Source of the DNA: Streptococcus equi subsp. equi
Lineage (GTDB): Bacteria > Bacillota > Bacilli > Lactobacillales > Streptococcaceae
Assembly: GCA_900637675.1 (NCBI GenBank)
Contig: LR134389.1
Coordinates: 1,798,001 to 1,862,000, forward strand
Length of the DNA stretch: 64,000 nucleotides
Reading direction: 5' to 3'
The notes under the pieces are model-generated. The model was not told the DNA's origin. It did no database searches and saw only the letters and a list, made by a program, of their open reading frames with translations. This document shows, in pieces, positions 10,761 through 20,950 of the stretch. The position numbers were made by a program, and so were the translations under genes. The stretch's first letter is position 1. Each line of letters starts with the position of its first letter.

Positions 10761-11588
10761 TTAATTGACCTTGGAGATAAAGTCTCCTCCCAAAAATGCT
10801 TGGCTGAGCTTTCTGAGCTGACCTGATTTTTTAAGCTTAGCCAGCCTTTTGTTGACAAAGCTCTGTAGAGCCTTACCCTTTTGATCATTGGCAAACACAT
10901 AATATTCCAAGCCATCCTTAGCAGTATCAGCCTGCTCCTTGAGCTTTGTCACATGCACATCAAAGCCTTGCTCCTCAGCTACGGTTGTTAGAGAAATAGC
11001 GTCATAGAAAAGAAAGTCCAGTTGACCATTCTCCAGCAGCTGCAGCCTTTGAGTAAATGGGGTTGACTCAGAAGCATAGGTAAGGTGAATAGGCTTTTGG
11101 TCAGGATGGGATTGGTTCCATTTTTCAAGGATAAGCATGTAATTGGAGCCAGCTATTCCTTGGGTTTTCTTTCCAGAAAGATCAGCTAAGCTTTTATACT
11201 GCTGCTTACCCTTTGTTGCCAGAGCATAATGCGAGGCCGAAATAGGGCTTGAAAACAAATACTTTTCAGCTCTTTCCTTACTATAGCCAAAATTATTGGC
11301 CCCAATCTGATAACGACCTGCATCAATACCAGCCAGGATCGATGGAAAAGGAACCACCTCTATGCTTAACCGATACTTTTTGGAGCCTTTAAAAACCCTT
11401 TTTAGAACCTCAATATCATAGCCTGTAACGCTATGCTTCTTCCTATAGGTAAAGGGCTTAGTGGCAGCATCTGTTGCTACTCTGATCACCTCTTTTTGAC
11501 GAGCTGTGACCTCATGGCTAGTCACGACTGCCAAGAGTCCTAGACTTGCTAGCAAAAAAAAGAGTGCTCGCTGTAATTGTTTTGTCAT
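10761..11588 (-). CDS. Amino-acid ABC transporter substrate-binding protein
   Basis: A 275-aa extracellular solute-binding protein, family 3 (Venus flytrap fold). After a signal peptide (basic start, hydrophobic 9-23, likely cleavage near AVVTSHEVTA) the mature part has the domain hallmarks IRVATDAATKPFTY, VTGYDIEVLK and a closing hinge region. There is no lipobox cysteine, although Gram-positive binding proteins are usually lipoproteins, so it would be released or retained in another way. It most likely serves the permease and ATPase downstream, a cystine or polar amino-acid importer by family resemblance. The substrate is not determined. Confidence 0.85.
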   Translation of the reverse strand: MTKQLQRALFFLLASLGLLAVVTSHEVTARQKEVIRVATDAATKPFTYRKKHSVTGYDIEVLKRVFKGSKKYRLSIEVVPFPSILAGIDAGRYQIGANNFGYSKERAEKYLFSSPISASHYALATKGKQQYKSLADLSGKKTQGIAGSNYMLILEKWNQSHPDQKPIHLTYASESTPFTQRLQLLENGQLDFLFYDAISLTTVAEEQGFDVHVTKLKEQADTAKDGLEYYVFANDQKGKALQSFVNKRLAKLKKSGQLRKLSQAFLGGDFISKVN

Positions 11589-12046
11589 ACCATACTCCTA
11601 TCTCTTATACAGTAGCCATTTTAACAAAAAATGATAAATTTGAATAATATCATTTCTCTATCAAGGCAATAAGAAAATAGTATCAAACAAGCAATTAAAA
11701 CAGCACATTCTTCATTTACCTGATCATGGATTAACCACAACAGACAAGCTTTAGCTATTAGCAGGCTGCCTAAGCCAAAATCAACACCTCAAGCTTTCAA
11801 CTGACTGATGTAAAAGCTAGTAGTCACCTCTACAAGAAGAAAAAGAACTGTTTGTGTCATTCAACCAGTAGCACCCTTCTTAACTGGTCATTCCTATCCA
11901 GCTCTACTACTAGGCTGTCAGTTAACGATCAGAAAAAAAGTTGACCTATCTGCCTTATGAAGCCTAGAAAACTAGCTTTCATTCTGTTTAACATTAGAAA
12001 ACGAGTAAATAGTTTAAAATAAATTTTTATTATTAAACTTTAACTG
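11589..12046. other. Divergent intergenic region, no gene seen
   Basis: About 460 bp between the divergent binding-protein and secreted-protein genes, without a convincing frame. An AGTTTAA/TTAAACT inverted repeat (12011-12039) lies just upstream of the predicted promoter of the 12096 gene and could be an operator. Confidence 0.4.
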
Positions 12047-12075
12047 TTGCTATATTAATCTTTTTACATTATAAT
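12047..12075 (+). promoter_or_regulatory. Promoter of the 12096 gene
   Basis: TTGCTA, a 17-nt spacer and a perfect TATAAT, followed 6 nt later by AAGGAGG in front of the start codon. Confidence 0.7.
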
Positions 12076-12095
12076 TAAGTATAAGGAGGTTTTCT

Positions 12096-12551
12096 ATGAA
12101 AAAGGCAATAGTATCGGTTACTTTGTTAACAGTAGCTGTTTTAAGCTTATCAACAAGATTTATCTACTCCACTGATTATTCTGATTTAAATCATAAGGAG
12201 ATGGCACGTCTTATCCAGTCAAGAAAACAACCAGTAATTAAGTATCATGACAATGTAACCATTAATAAAATGATTACTTACCTAGCTCAGGCTAAAAGAG
12301 AAGGCATTCTGACAGAGACCTTCCTCATGAATTATATTTTCGCTGGAGAGGGTGAGTACCTGACTAAAAATTCAAGGATTATTGCCGATCCTGACGGAGG
12401 GTATTGGAGTATCCTAGAAGGTTATGAGGGAGATGGCGGTGTTAAGACTGGTATTGACGGCGTCTCAGAGCTCAATATCTTTAGTCCAGAATCTACCAGC
12501 ATCGGAGAGCTTCAAGAAGCGGTGCTAGCCTGGTATGAGGCTAATAAGTAA
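12096..12551 (+). CDS. Small secreted protein, family not recognised
   Basis: A 151-aa protein with an N-terminal hydrophobic segment (residues 5-20, preceded by KK) that reads as a signal peptide or membrane anchor. The rest is soluble, with no cysteine and a Gly/Asp-rich central part (DPDGGYWSILEGYEGDGG). A strong AAGGAGG, a good promoter and a terminator make it a real single-gene unit. I know no function; it faces away from the amino-acid transporter genes. Confidence 0.7.
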   Translation: MKKAIVSVTLLTVAVLSLSTRFIYSTDYSDLNHKEMARLIQSRKQPVIKYHDNVTINKMITYLAQAKREGILTETFLMNYIFAGEGEYLTKNSRIIADPDGGYWSILEGYEGDGGVKTGIDGVSELNIFSPESTSIGELQEAVLAWYEANK

Positions 12552-12607
12552 CCGCAGCTTAGTTAACCGACTGCTTCATATAATAGCTAATATTAGCTAA
12601 TCATAGG

Positions 12608-12660
12608 CCTTATAGGCATTGAAATGGTCAGACCCATGCTCAATGCTTATAAGGTTTTTT
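12608..12660 (+). terminator. Terminator of the 12096 gene
   Basis: A 15-bp stem with one mismatch (CCTTATAGGCATTGA / TCAATGCTTATAAGG) followed by TTTTTT. Confidence 0.85.
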
Positions 12661-12717
12661 AGTGCTTACCATCTAACCAAAACCATAGCCTTCAGAGAGA
12701 CATTGAGCTGAACAAGC

Positions 12718-12739
12718 AAAAAAGAGGAGCAAGCTCCTC
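12718..12739 (-). terminator. Orphan minus-strand terminator
   Basis: GAGGAGC / GCTCCTC with a 2-nt loop, followed on the minus strand by TTTTTT. No convincing gene reads into it, so it may end an unannotated RNA or a lost gene. Confidence 0.7.
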
Positions 12740-13191
12740 CTCAAACATTAATACACCTTAATCTACACTCCCACAGAGGAAGTAATTTAAGGCTGGTGTG
12801 TCAAAGCGTATCAACCCGTTAATTTCAATCACTATTCTGACAGCCAAAGGTGCGGCTTTAGTTGTTAATAGCTGGTTTTAGTTGCCACGCTTCAAAGATA
12901 GTTGCTGTAACAATTGAAGTAGGTTCGACAATTTCAAATGTAACAATACTTTTATCACACCTTTTGCGGGAGCGTAGATTGAAATCCTTGCACGCAACGA
13001 CAGGACCATTTGACATGGGACACTGAACAGAGTTGAAGCCTTTAAAAACAATCCCTAAACAGCTTTGGGACCTAATCACAGTTCCTTGACTCAGCTCTGT
13101 CAAGGATTCTGTTCATATCAGCTTAGAATGATCGCTAAAAACTTTTTGATCTAATTTTTCTTGAACGGATGATCTTTACCAAGCACCTGTC
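12740..13191 (-). other. Unassigned region between the orphan terminator and the helicase gene
   Basis: About 450 bp. The minus strand has an 81-codon frame (13103-12858) with four cysteines but no ribosome site and no recognisable family; I do not call it a gene. A perfect TCCTTGAC / GTCAAGGA hairpin is at 13083-13106. On the plus strand, 12954-12985 resembles a type I-C CRISPR repeat in its GCG-stem and terminal GATTGAAAT, but only one copy is seen. A decayed gene or a small RNA is possible. Confidence 0.35.
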
Positions 13192-14534
13192 TTAAAAGCT
13201 TTGCTTTCTGGACTGACGCTCTGCTCGTCCCTTGGCACGTTTTTCTGCTCGTCGCTGCTTGCGCCGCTTTTCATCAACTGCCCATTGAATTTTCTTTTTA
13301 TAGCCCGGTTTAATTTTTTTCTTTTTTTCTTAACCAGGCCAATCATTTCAGTGTCTAATTTCTGATAAGCTTTTTCACGATTCTGGCGACGATCACGATC
13401 GTAAGTATCCTGAAACTCACCATTTTTTAAAACCTTTGGTATAAAGGTAATGCCTAGCTTTTCCAGCTCCTTGATATCAGAATCATCACTTGGCTGATAA
13501 AAGGTAATGGCTGTCCCTGGCAGGCCGTTTCTACCTGTCCGCCCCACACGATGCACAAAAAAGGATAGGTCTTGAGGAATGGCGTCGTTAATCACATGAC
13601 TAACCCCCTCAATATCAATACCACGCGCCGCCAAATCCGTTGCCACAATGTATTCAAATGCCAGGTTTTTGACTTGATTCATGATACGCTTGCGCTCTCT
13701 AGGAGGAATACCTCCATGAAGCTTGGCTGCCTTCATACCATTAGCTGCTAAAAAGGCATGTAAGTCATCAGCTCTCTCCTTGGTATTGACAAAAAGCATG
13801 GCCAGATAAGGCTGGATAGCCTTTAGAGTCGCCAAAATTTGCTCATTTTTATCGCGTCCCTTGGTTGATAACAGCCAGTTGTCAATCGTATCTGCAATAA
13901 CGGTTTCTGTCTTGATCTGTTCAATGACAGGATTGGTCAAATACTTCCTTAAAAAGGGCTGTAGCTTTTGTGGAATGGTTGCTGAAAATACAAGTATTTG
14001 GATAGTCTTTGGCAGTGCTGAAGCAATCTTATCCACAGTGCTTAAAAAGCCCATATCCATTGTCATATCAGCCTCATCAACAACAAAGGTAGAGGCCTTA
14101 TGAATGGCTAAATCTCCTGACTTGACTAGATCATAGATACGACCTGGCGTTCCAATGACAAGCTGGGGCTGACTAAGCTTTAACTTGTCAAGCTGACGCT
14201 GCTTGTCTGTCCCTCCAACGTAATTAGCAATACGAATCTCCTGCTTAGAATGCTTAGCAATTTGCCTGCTGGCCTCAAAAATCTGTGTTGCTAGTTCCCG
14301 GCTAGGTGCTGTAATCACAGCTTGAACCTCTTCTTTTTCCTCCTTGAGCTTTTCAAAAATAGGCAGCAAAAAGGTATGCGTCTTTCCTGAGCCTGTCTTT
14401 GACTCACCCACTAAGTCTCGTCCTGTACTGACAATCGGGATAAGACGCTGCTGAACCTCTGTTGGCTCTACAAAGCCAAGCTCATCTAGGGCCTCTTGAA
14501 TATAATGCTTAAAGTGATAATCGTGAAATGACAT
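13192..14534 (-). CDS. DEAD-box RNA helicase, frameshifted near the 3' end
   Basis: An ATP-dependent RNA helicase for RNA or ribosome remodelling. The Q motif region, motif I ESKTGSGKT (near residue 43), motif II VDEADMTMD (near 152), motif III SATIP (near 184) and motif VI HRVGRTGRNG (near 327) are in order. A frame break lies in the double A7 run at 13314-13328. One extra A changes the tail from a low-similarity read-through ending at 13176 to the basic tail PGYKKKIQWAVDEKRRKQRR that stops at 13192. That gives 447 aa and fits the streptococcal family. It is downstream of mraY, in the same direction. Confidence 0.85.
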
Positions 14535-14570
14535 TATTTACCTCGTTTTCTTTCTGATAATACTATTAGT

Positions 14571-14605
14571 GCTTGAGATGAGCAAAAGGCGGTGCCTCAA
14601 GCACT
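14571..14605 (-). repeat. Hairpin between mraY and the helicase gene
   Basis: A 9-bp perfect inverted repeat, GTGCTTGAG / CTCAAGCAC, in the short mraY-helicase gap. There is no T run, so it is more likely an mRNA processing or attenuating structure than a terminator. Confidence 0.45.
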
Positions 14606-14616
14606 GCCCCAGCCGC

Positions 14617-15624
14617 TTACAAATAAAGAATCGCTAAAACAATGAGACTGGCTACAAGACCAAGAGCCCATAGGAAGGCATCAACCTTCCATTCAGACCA
14701 CTTGGCTGCTTTACCGGACAAGCCGCCTAATTCCAGATGATGATGAAAAGGAGTCATCCTAAAAATCCGACGGCCTTCACCATATTTTTTCTTGGTGTAT
14801 TTAAAGTAAGTAACCTGAAGCATGACTGAGCTTGTCTCAAGAACATAGACAATCCCAATAACCAGCAAGGTCCATTCCTGACGAAGCGCAATAGAAATCG
14901 CTGCTAGCATTGCTCCTAAGGCTAAGCTTCCAACATCACCCATAAAAATTTTGGCCGGCTTATGGTTAAACAAGAAAAAGGCCAGCAAGGCACCAACCAT
15001 GATACCTATCAAGAGCAAAACATCAAATTGTCCCTGAGCATAAGCGATAACACCATAGGCCAGCAGGCTAATCACAACAGATACCGAGGCCAGACCATCA
15101 ATACCGTCTGTCAGGTTGACCGCATTTGAAAAGCCAACCACCCAAAAAAGAACAAAGCATAGGTATAAAAAGCCCAAATGCCAATGATAACCAAAGACAT
15201 TAATCGCATCAATACCACTTGGCATGACGTGTATCACATAAAAGACCAGGCCTCCAACAATCTGAAACGTGAATTTTTGCTTGGCAGTAAGGCCTTCATT
15301 AACCTGCTTGAAGATCTTTAAGAAATCATCTAAAAAGCCTATGATCCCGTAAATCAATACAATCAACAAGATCCCCGAAATCAAGCCTAGGCTTTGTCCA
15401 TCTCGAAAATAGACTAAAGCAAACACAAAGGATAAGCTTGTAGCAACAAGAAGAAAAACTGTTCCTCCCATTGTAGGTGTTCCAGCCTTAGCCAAATGCT
15501 GCTTAACGTCCTCATGCATCTGCTGCCCCCCAATTTTTTTCAACTGGTAAAGCCTTATAAAGTGAGGCATGGCAAGGGCAGTCACAGCAAAGGCTATCAG
15601 ACCTGCTAGAATGGTTAAAAACAT
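14617..15624 (-). CDS. mraY: Phospho-MurNAc-pentapeptide transferase
   Basis: A 335-aa membrane enzyme that moves phospho-MurNAc-pentapeptide from UDP to undecaprenyl phosphate, forming lipid I. About ten transmembrane helices are visible. Family motifs are [11 protein letters not shown] near residue 100, [10 protein letters not shown] near 173, [12 protein letters not shown] near 227 and [10 protein letters not shown] near 298, which hold the catalytic Asp and His residues. It follows pbpX after one base in the compact rsmH-ftsL-pbpX-mraY wall and division cluster. Confidence 0.97.
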   Translation of the reverse strand: MFLTILAGLIAFAVTALAMPHFIRLYQLKKIGGQQMHEDVKQHLAKAGTPTMGGTVFLLVATSLSFVFALVYFRDGQSLGLISGILLIVLIYGIIGFLDDFLKIFKQVNEGLTAKQKFTFQIVGGLVFYVIHVMPSGIDAINVFGYHWHLGFLYLCFVLFWVVGFSNAVNLTDGIDGLASVSVVISLLAYGVIAYAQGQFDVLLLIGIMVGALLAFFLFNHKPAKIFMGDVGSLALGAMLAAISIALRQEWTLLVIGIVYVLETSSVMLQVTYFKYTKKKYGEGRRIFRMTPFHHHLELGGLSGKAAKWSEWKVDAFLWALGLVASLIVLAILYL

Positions 15625-15625
15625 G

Positions 15626-17881
15626 TTAATCTCCTAAAGTTATGGTAATTTTTTTGACTTTTTTGAGCGCTTTTCCGACATCAACGCTCTGTTTAACGAC
15701 ACGTCCCGAGCTTGATCCCTTGTACTTGATATCAATGCCAGTCCATTTAGCAAAGGTAGCCACATTAGCCTTAGTCCAGCCGTACATATCAGGCATCTCA
15801 TCAAAATGATTTGATAAAATCAGAAGCTGTTGGTTAGCAGCTAGATTGGTCCCTGCCTTTTTAGATACCTTTTTAATCTTGCTGCCATTGCCAAGGACAA
15901 TAGGGTGAACCAGATTTCTGCGTAGCTCATCAGCTGATTTTCCTGTATCTTGGCCAACAATATCAGGCAACTGATAAGTAGCCTCGTGACTGGTATCTAC
16001 AGCAACCGGCTTGTCTAAAGTATCCTTCATCAAATAGGCTTCCTCTAAAACAGGGTTGATAATATCCTGCCAAAACACCATTGCCCAATGCTCTGGGTGC
16101 TTCAGTGTGACATACATCAGAAAATCAGGCTCATCAGCTGGCACCATAGCAACCACCGAATAAATATAGTTTGTCAAGCCACCATCTAAATAACCTGTAC
16201 CGTCCTTAGTCGCAATCTGCGCAGTCCCTGACTTGACAGCAACTGGTAATTGACCAACCTTAACCACTGGACCTGATGATTTCAAATGAAGGGTTCCAAA
16301 TTGTGGGTCAGTCCCAACGTTAATCATGTATTTTCGTGTTTCACTGGCAGCCTTTTGGGACACCGGCTTTCCGACAATCTCCTTGTCTGACACCCGGTAA
16401 GTATCTGTATTTGGGTCATAAATGCGACTAACAAATTGAGGCTCTAGCATCACACCGTCATTAGAGATGGCTGTAAAGGCTCTAAGCATTTGAATTTGCG
16501 TCACCGAAATCCCCTGACCAAAAGCGCTCATTGCTTGGGTAACAATATTATCAGAAGGGAAAATACCTGGGTCTTCATTTTCCAAGCCAAAGCGTGTCCG
16601 GAATCCAAAACGGAATTTAGTTAGGTAGTTCATCCATTTGTCATTTCCCATTTTTTGCTCTAGCTTGGTCATGCCAACGTTACTTGAAAACGAAAAGCCT
16701 TGAGCATAGGTCATGTACTGCCCTGTAGAAATCCCTTCGTTAATCGCCCAATCCTGAATGGTAGCATCAGCAATGGTTAAGCCATTCGCATTGCTAAAGG
16801 TCTCATCAGGATTAAAGACCTTCTCATCAATAGCAGCTGCCAGAGTCATAACCTTCATGGTTGAGCCGGGCTCAAACTGCCCCTGATGGAGAATATTTTG
16901 CCAGCTATAGCTTTTGCTGTTTAGCCCCTCCAAGGTGTCTGCATTATAGGTTGGTCTTTGAGTAGTCGCTAAGATTTCACCAGTCTTAGCATTTACTAGA
17001 GTAGCACTAGCAAGCTCTCCTTGCGCCTTCGACTGAAAGACGTCCATTTGCGTTTCTAGAAAGGTTTGAATAGGCTCTGACAGGGTGGTATAAACGTCCT
17101 TACCATCAACTGGCTTTTTCACTGTCTTTCCTGTTCCAAGCAGGGTATTACCGTTTCTATCCTTTTGATAAGTGATGATTCCATCTTCCCCAGATAAGAT
17201 GCTATCAAAGGCCGCCTCCATGCCCATCTTTCCAACTAGGCTCTTGGTACCGTCCTCCTTGTTTTCCTCAAGTGAAGCAAGACCAATCAGCTCTGAAGCA
17301 AAGGTCCCATTTGGATACATACGGCTAGGACTTGCTGAAAATGCGATCCCCTTGATTTTAGCTGCCTCCATAGCCTTTTGGATCGTTGTCATCGTGCTAT
17401 AAGAAATACCTGAGCCAGACGGACCAAAGGAAACCTGAAAAAGACCTTTTTGCTTAAGCTGCTTAATAACGTCCTTTTCCTCCATACCCAGCTGCTCCTT
17501 GAGGATTTGAGCAACCTTGTCATACTGAGACGGTTGAACAAAAAGCTTCTCGCCAGTCGCTGACACAAAGGACTTATCAAGAATGGCATAAATGCTATAG
17601 GTCGTCGAGTCCACAGCGATAGCTGTGCCATTGCGATCATAAATCGTGCCTCGCTTGGCCTGAACAGAAACCGTCTCTTGATAAACCTTTTTGGCTCCAT
17701 CTGATAGCTTAACACCGAATTTCTGATCCGTCCCGATAATGATCATAAAATTAATCATAAAGATGAAGAAAATAAAGATGGTTAAGAGCATCATGTTTTG
17801 CCCCACCCTCAAGCGGTTCTGAACAGGTGTCTTTCGATCACGAACCACATAATCTAAAAAATATCTTTGCCATTTTGTCAT
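15626..17881 (-). CDS. pbpX: Penicillin-binding protein 2X
   Basis: A 751-aa class B transpeptidase for septal peptidoglycan, paired with FtsW. It has an N-terminal cytoplasmic segment, one membrane helix (about residues 30-50), a dimerisation domain, the transpeptidase domain with GSTMK near residue 340, SSN near 397 and KSGTAQ near 548, and two C-terminal PASTA domains. The motif sequences look like the usual susceptible streptococcal forms, but allele-level resistance cannot be judged here. It lies between ftsL (3 bp) and mraY. Confidence 0.97.
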   Translation of the reverse strand: MTKWQRYFLDYVVRDRKTPVQNRLRVGQNMMLLTIFIFFIFMINFMIIIGTDQKFGVKLSDGAKKVYQETVSVQAKRGTIYDRNGTAIAVDSTTYSIYAILDKSFVSATGEKLFVQPSQYDKVAQILKEQLGMEEKDVIKQLKQKGLFQVSFGPSGSGISYSTMTTIQKAMEAAKIKGIAFSASPSRMYPNGTFASELIGLASLEENKEDGTKSLVGKMGMEAAFDSILSGEDGIITYQKDRNGNTLLGTGKTVKKPVDGKDVYTTLSEPIQTFLETQMDVFQSKAQGELASATLVNAKTGEILATTQRPTYNADTLEGLNSKSYSWQNILHQGQFEPGSTMKVMTLAAAIDEKVFNPDETFSNANGLTIADATIQDWAINEGISTGQYMTYAQGFSFSSNVGMTKLEQKMGNDKWMNYLTKFRFGFRTRFGLENEDPGIFPSDNIVTQAMSAFGQGISVTQIQMLRAFTAISNDGVMLEPQFVSRIYDPNTDTYRVSDKEIVGKPVSQKAASETRKYMINVGTDPQFGTLHLKSSGPVVKVGQLPVAVKSGTAQIATKDGTGYLDGGLTNYIYSVVAMVPADEPDFLMYVTLKHPEHWAMVFWQDIINPVLEEAYLMKDTLDKPVAVDTSHEATYQLPDIVGQDTGKSADELRRNLVHPIVLGNGSKIKKVSKKAGTNLAANQQLLILSNHFDEMPDMYGWTKANVATFAKWTGIDIKYKGSSSGRVVKQSVDVGKALKKVKKITITLGD

Positions 17882-17884
17882 AGC

Positions 17885-18208
17885 TTACTCGACCTTCTTA
17901 ATGTTATCATTTCGGTTACTAAGCCCTGCTTTGCCAGCAATATCAACAATGCGGTCACGTCGCGACAGCTCATTAACCTCTTGCTTGGCATTGTTAAGCT
18001 CTGTCCTTTTATCTGAGATCTGCCTATTGAGCTGAGTGATATGCTGCTGGAGCTGCAATTTACGGCTTTGCAGGTAAATAATGCTTACAGCCATCGTTAC
18101 TGCTGTCAGGATAAGCGTAGCATAAAAAGCCTTCTCAACCCTCGAGAAAGTTCTAATTCTTTTTTGCAAGGCTTTTGAAACTGCCTGAGTTCTTTTTTCA
18201 TTAACCAT
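17885..18208 (-). CDS. ftsL: Cell division protein FtsL
   Basis: A 107-aa bitopic membrane protein of the divisome. It has a basic N-terminal cytoplasmic part, one membrane helix (about residues 28-47, ATLILTAVTMAVSIIYL) and an extracellular leucine-rich coiled coil that would pair with DivIC. Position, directly between rsmH and pbpX with 3-bp gaps, and size match the streptococcal dcw fragment. Sequence conservation in this family is low, so context carries much of the call. Confidence 0.92.
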   Translation of the reverse strand: MVNEKRTQAVSKALQKRIRTFSRVEKAFYATLILTAVTMAVSIIYLQSRKLQLQQHITQLNRQISDKRTELNNAKQEVNELSRRDRIVDIAGKAGLSNRNDNIKKVE

Positions 18209-18211
18209 AAT

Positions 18212-19162
18212 CTATTTCCGAACTTTTCTTGCGACTCGTAGCTTGGCTGAATGTGCCCTATTGTTAGCCATTAGCTCCTTTTGACTTGGTAAAATCGGCT
18301 TACGCGAAACCAATTCAAGCTTAGGCTTGAGCTCATCAGGTATAAAGGGAAGTCCCTTTGGAGCATCAGCTGTGCTTGCTTCTTTAAACAAGTGCTTTGT
18401 CAGACGATCCTCCAAAGAATGAAAGGTAATCACTGAGATACGGCCATCAAGGGCTAGCAGCTCTATCGCCCGCTGGATAGACGCATCAGCAGCACCAAGC
18501 TCATCATTGACCTCAATACGAATAGCCTGAAAGATTTGCTTGGCTGGGTGTCCTTTTTTCTTGAGCTCCTTGGCTGGCTTAGCTGATTTGATCAATGCTG
18601 CCAGCTCTGTGGTGGTGCTGATTGGCTTAATGGCTCTCGCCTGCTCAATCTTACGAGCAATCTGCTTTGAGAACTTATCCTCACCATATTTAAAAAAGAT
18701 CCGAACTAAGTCATTGAAATCATAGGTATTGACAACCTCATAGGCTGTCAAAGCCGCCTGGCTATCCATTCGCATGTCCAAGGGAGCGTCCTGCTTGTAA
18801 GAAAAGCCACGCTCTCTCTCATCTAACTGCGGACTAGAAACCCCTAAATCATACAAAATCCCATCAATCTCTGTAACCCCATGCTCCAGCAAGCGTGCCT
18901 TAAGGTGTCTAAAATTGTCCTTAATAAAGGTCACCTGTCCCTTGTCAATATAGGGCTTGAGCTGCTCCTGCGCGTGATCAATAGCCTTTTGGTCCTGATC
19001 AAAGCAATACAAGTGCCCCTTATCACCAAGCAGAGACAGCAAATAAGCTGAGTGCCCAGAGCCACCAAGGGTCGCATCTACATAAATACCATCTGGCTTA
19101 ATATCCAGCATATCAACAGCTTCATGAAGAAGTACAGTTACATGATGAAATTCGTTTGTCAT
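18212..19162 (-). CDS. rsmH: 16S rRNA (cytosine1402-N4)-methyltransferase
   Basis: A 316-aa SAM-dependent enzyme (MraW) that modifies C1402 of 16S rRNA; rsmI at 37.3 kb methylates the same nucleotide on the ribose. The SAM motif [10 protein letters not shown] is near residue 32 and [11 protein letters not shown] near 107. The start at 19162 ([14 protein letters not shown]) fits family alignments. There is no Shine-Dalgarno; an extended -10 box ends 7 nt upstream, so the cluster may start as a leaderless mRNA. Confidence 0.95.
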   Translation of the reverse strand: MTNEFHHVTVLLHEAVDMLDIKPDGIYVDATLGGSGHSAYLLSLLGDKGHLYCFDQDQKAIDHAQEQLKPYIDKGQVTFIKDNFRHLKARLLEHGVTEIDGILYDLGVSSPQLDERERGFSYKQDAPLDMRMDSQAALTAYEVVNTYDFNDLVRIFFKYGEDKFSKQIARKIEQARAIKPISTTTELAALIKSAKPAKELKKKGHPAKQIFQAIRIEVNDELGAADASIQRAIELLALDGRISVITFHSLEDRLTKHLFKEASTADAPKGLPFIPDELKPKLELVSRKPILPSQKELMANNRAHSAKLRVARKVRK

Positions 19163-19169
19163 AGCTCTA

Positions 19170-19178
19170 ATTGTACCA
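19170..19178 (-). promoter_or_regulatory. Extended -10 of rsmH, leaderless geometry
   Basis: TGGTACAAT on the minus strand, followed by 7 nt (TAGAGCT) and the rsmH ATG. A normal start site would fall at or next to the A of the ATG. Confidence 0.6.
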
Positions 19179-19200
19179 TACTTCAAAGGGTTTATAAATC

Positions 19201-19260
19201 AAAAAGTAAGAGAAAAGGGCTTTCAAGGCCTAAGAAAGTCCCTCTTTATCTTACTTTTTT
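19201..19260 (-). terminator. Terminator of the proBA operon
   Basis: A long compound stem: outer AAAAAGTAAGA / TCTTACTTTTT and inner GGGCTTTC / GAAAGTCCC, with T runs on both ends. It lies just past the 138-aa gene and upstream of rsmH. Confidence 0.85.
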
Positions 19261-19263
19261 GGC

Positions 19264-19680
19264 TTAGCTATCCTTGACATCAAGATGACTAAGAGCTTGC
19301 TGCACAGCCTCATACAGCAGCTCAGCCGATTCGAGCACCTGCTTGGTCTCCTTTAACACCCGAAAATCTGTCACCGAATTATCTAGCCAAATATCAAAGA
19401 TCTTATCCTGTCTTGTATGAGATAAGCTAGAAGGCAAGCGCAACTCACTAACCTTCAGCTCCTTTTGATACCTACAGACCAGATTTCTCACGTCCCCTAG
19501 GCTCTCATTAATAGCACTGATTTTTTGCCTTTTTACCCAGCTTGTTAGTATCCCATTGTCGAACAAATCAAAAAATCCCCACCTCTTAAGCTCTTTCAAT
19601 GCCTCAATGACAGACTCAAGCTTAAAAGCTAATGTCTTTAGGTCTCGTATGGTTTCTTGCTTCTTTAGATCCCTTGTCAT
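19264..19680 (-). CDS. Unrecognised helical protein, third gene of the proBA operon
   Basis: A 138-aa soluble, charged and probably all-helical protein with a heptad-like N-terminal stretch (residues 10-32) and no signal peptide or cysteine cluster beyond one Cys. The start has a good ribosome site (AGGAGG, about 8 nt upstream) and is 20 bp past proA, so it is probably cotranscribed with proBA. I do not recognise the family and the sequence gives no function. Confidence 0.65.
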   Translation of the reverse strand: MTRDLKKQETIRDLKTLAFKLESVIEALKELKRWGFFDLFDNGILTSWVKRQKISAINESLGDVRNLVCRYQKELKVSELRLPSSLSHTRQDKIFDIWLDNSVTDFRVLKETKQVLESAELLYEAVQQALSHLDVKDS

Positions 19681-19699
19681 AAGCCTACCTCCTTAGCAG

Positions 19700-20950
19700 C
19701 TAGCTCCGAATCTGGCCATTTCCATTGATCAGGTATTTACTGCTGGTCAAGGCCTCAAGTCCCATCGGGCCACGAGCATGCATTTTTTGTGTGGAAATGC
19801 CAATTTCTGCTCCTAGACCAAAGACAAAGCCATCTGTAAAGCGTGTCGAGGCATTCACATAAACAGCTGCCGAGTCAACCAGATCCTGAAAACGCTCTGC
19901 AGCATTGATATTAGCTGTGATGATGGCTTCTGAATGATGACTGGTATACTGATTAATCCAAGAAATAGCTTCATCAAGAGAGGAAACCAGATGAACAGAC
20001 ATGATATAATCCAAAAATTCAGCCGCATAATCTTCCTCTGTGGCTAATACAGCCTTGCTAAACAAGGCTTTTGCCTGCTCATCTGCTCGCCATTCCACCT
20101 GCTGAACCTTGCTGATGGCTGCTTCAAGCATGGGAATAAAGGTCGCTCCTACCTTCTCATGAATAATCAGGCTTTCTGCAGCATTGCAGACGCTTGGTCT
20201 TTGCGTCTTAGCATTAATCACAACCTTAACAGCCATCTCTAGATCGGCTGCTTCATCAACATAAATGTGAACATTGCCAACCCCCGTCTCAATGACTGGC
20301 ACCTTAGCCTTTTCCTTGACCGTTTGAATTAATCTGGCACCCCCACGAGGAATCAAGACATCAATATAATCCGTTGCCTGCATCAATTCCTCAGCTACAG
20401 CATGAGAGGTATCCTCAACCAGCAAAACAGCATCTGGCGTAATAGCTGATGCCTCTAAGGCATTTCTGATAAGCCTGACCAAGGCCATATTAGAGTAGAG
20501 AGCATCTTTGCCACCTCTAAGAATAATGGCATTATTGGTCTTAAAGGCCAAGCTAAAGGCGTCAACAGAAACATTAGGGCGGCTTTCAAAAATCATCGCA
20601 ATAACACCTAAAGGCACACGCTTTTGGGTTATTTTCAGGCCGTCCAGATTTGTATAGCCCTTAATCACTTCGCCAATGGGATCAGCCAAGTCTGCCACCT
20701 GTCTGACGCCCTGAGCCATCGCATGGATACGATCTGCTGTCAGGCGTAAGCGATCGCACAGAATCTCTGAAATCCCATGCTCAGCCGCCTTAGCCAGATC
20801 CTTGGCATTTTCTGTCAAAATCATATCCGTCTGGGCCACTAATTCCTCAGCCAAAAAGGCAAGAAATTGATTTTTATCCTTCGTTGTCAAGGATACCAAG
20901 GCCCTACTAGCTGCCTTAGCCCTTTGTCCTAGCTGTTCTATTGTCATCAC
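19700..20950 (-). CDS. proA: Gamma-glutamyl phosphate reductase
   Basis: A 416-aa NADPH-dependent reductase of the aldehyde dehydrogenase superfamily; it makes glutamate semialdehyde, the second step of proline synthesis. The catalytic cysteine is in [10 protein letters not shown] near residue 253. [13 protein letters not shown] and RGGKDA are conserved family blocks. Its start overlaps the proB stop by 4 bp. No proC was seen in the window. Confidence 0.96.
   Translation of the reverse strand: MMTIEQLGQRAKAASRALVSLTTKDKNQFLAFLAEELVAQTDMILTENAKDLAKAAEHGISEILCDRLRLTADRIHAMAQGVRQVADLADPIGEVIKGYTNLDGLKITQKRVPLGVIAMIFESRPNVSVDAFSLAFKTNNAIILRGGKDALYSNMALVRLIRNALEASAITPDAVLLVEDTSHAVAEELMQATDYIDVLIPRGGARLIQTVKEKAKVPVIETGVGNVHIYVDEAADLEMAVKVVINAKTQRPSVCNAAESLIIHEKVGATFIPMLEAAISKVQQVEWRADEQAKALFSKAVLATEEDYAAEFLDYIMSVHLVSSLDEAISWINQYTSHHSEAIITANINAAERFQDLVDSAAVYVNASTRFTDGFVFGLGAEIGISTQKMHARGPMGLEALTSSKYLINGNGQIRS

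Noticed and set aside
12954..12985. CRISPR array
   Set aside because: Only one repeat-like unit, no regular spacing and no cas gene in the window.
12858..13103. 81-codon minus-strand frame with four cysteines
   Set aside because: No ribosome site, no family features and a hairpin over its start; kept only as an unassigned region.
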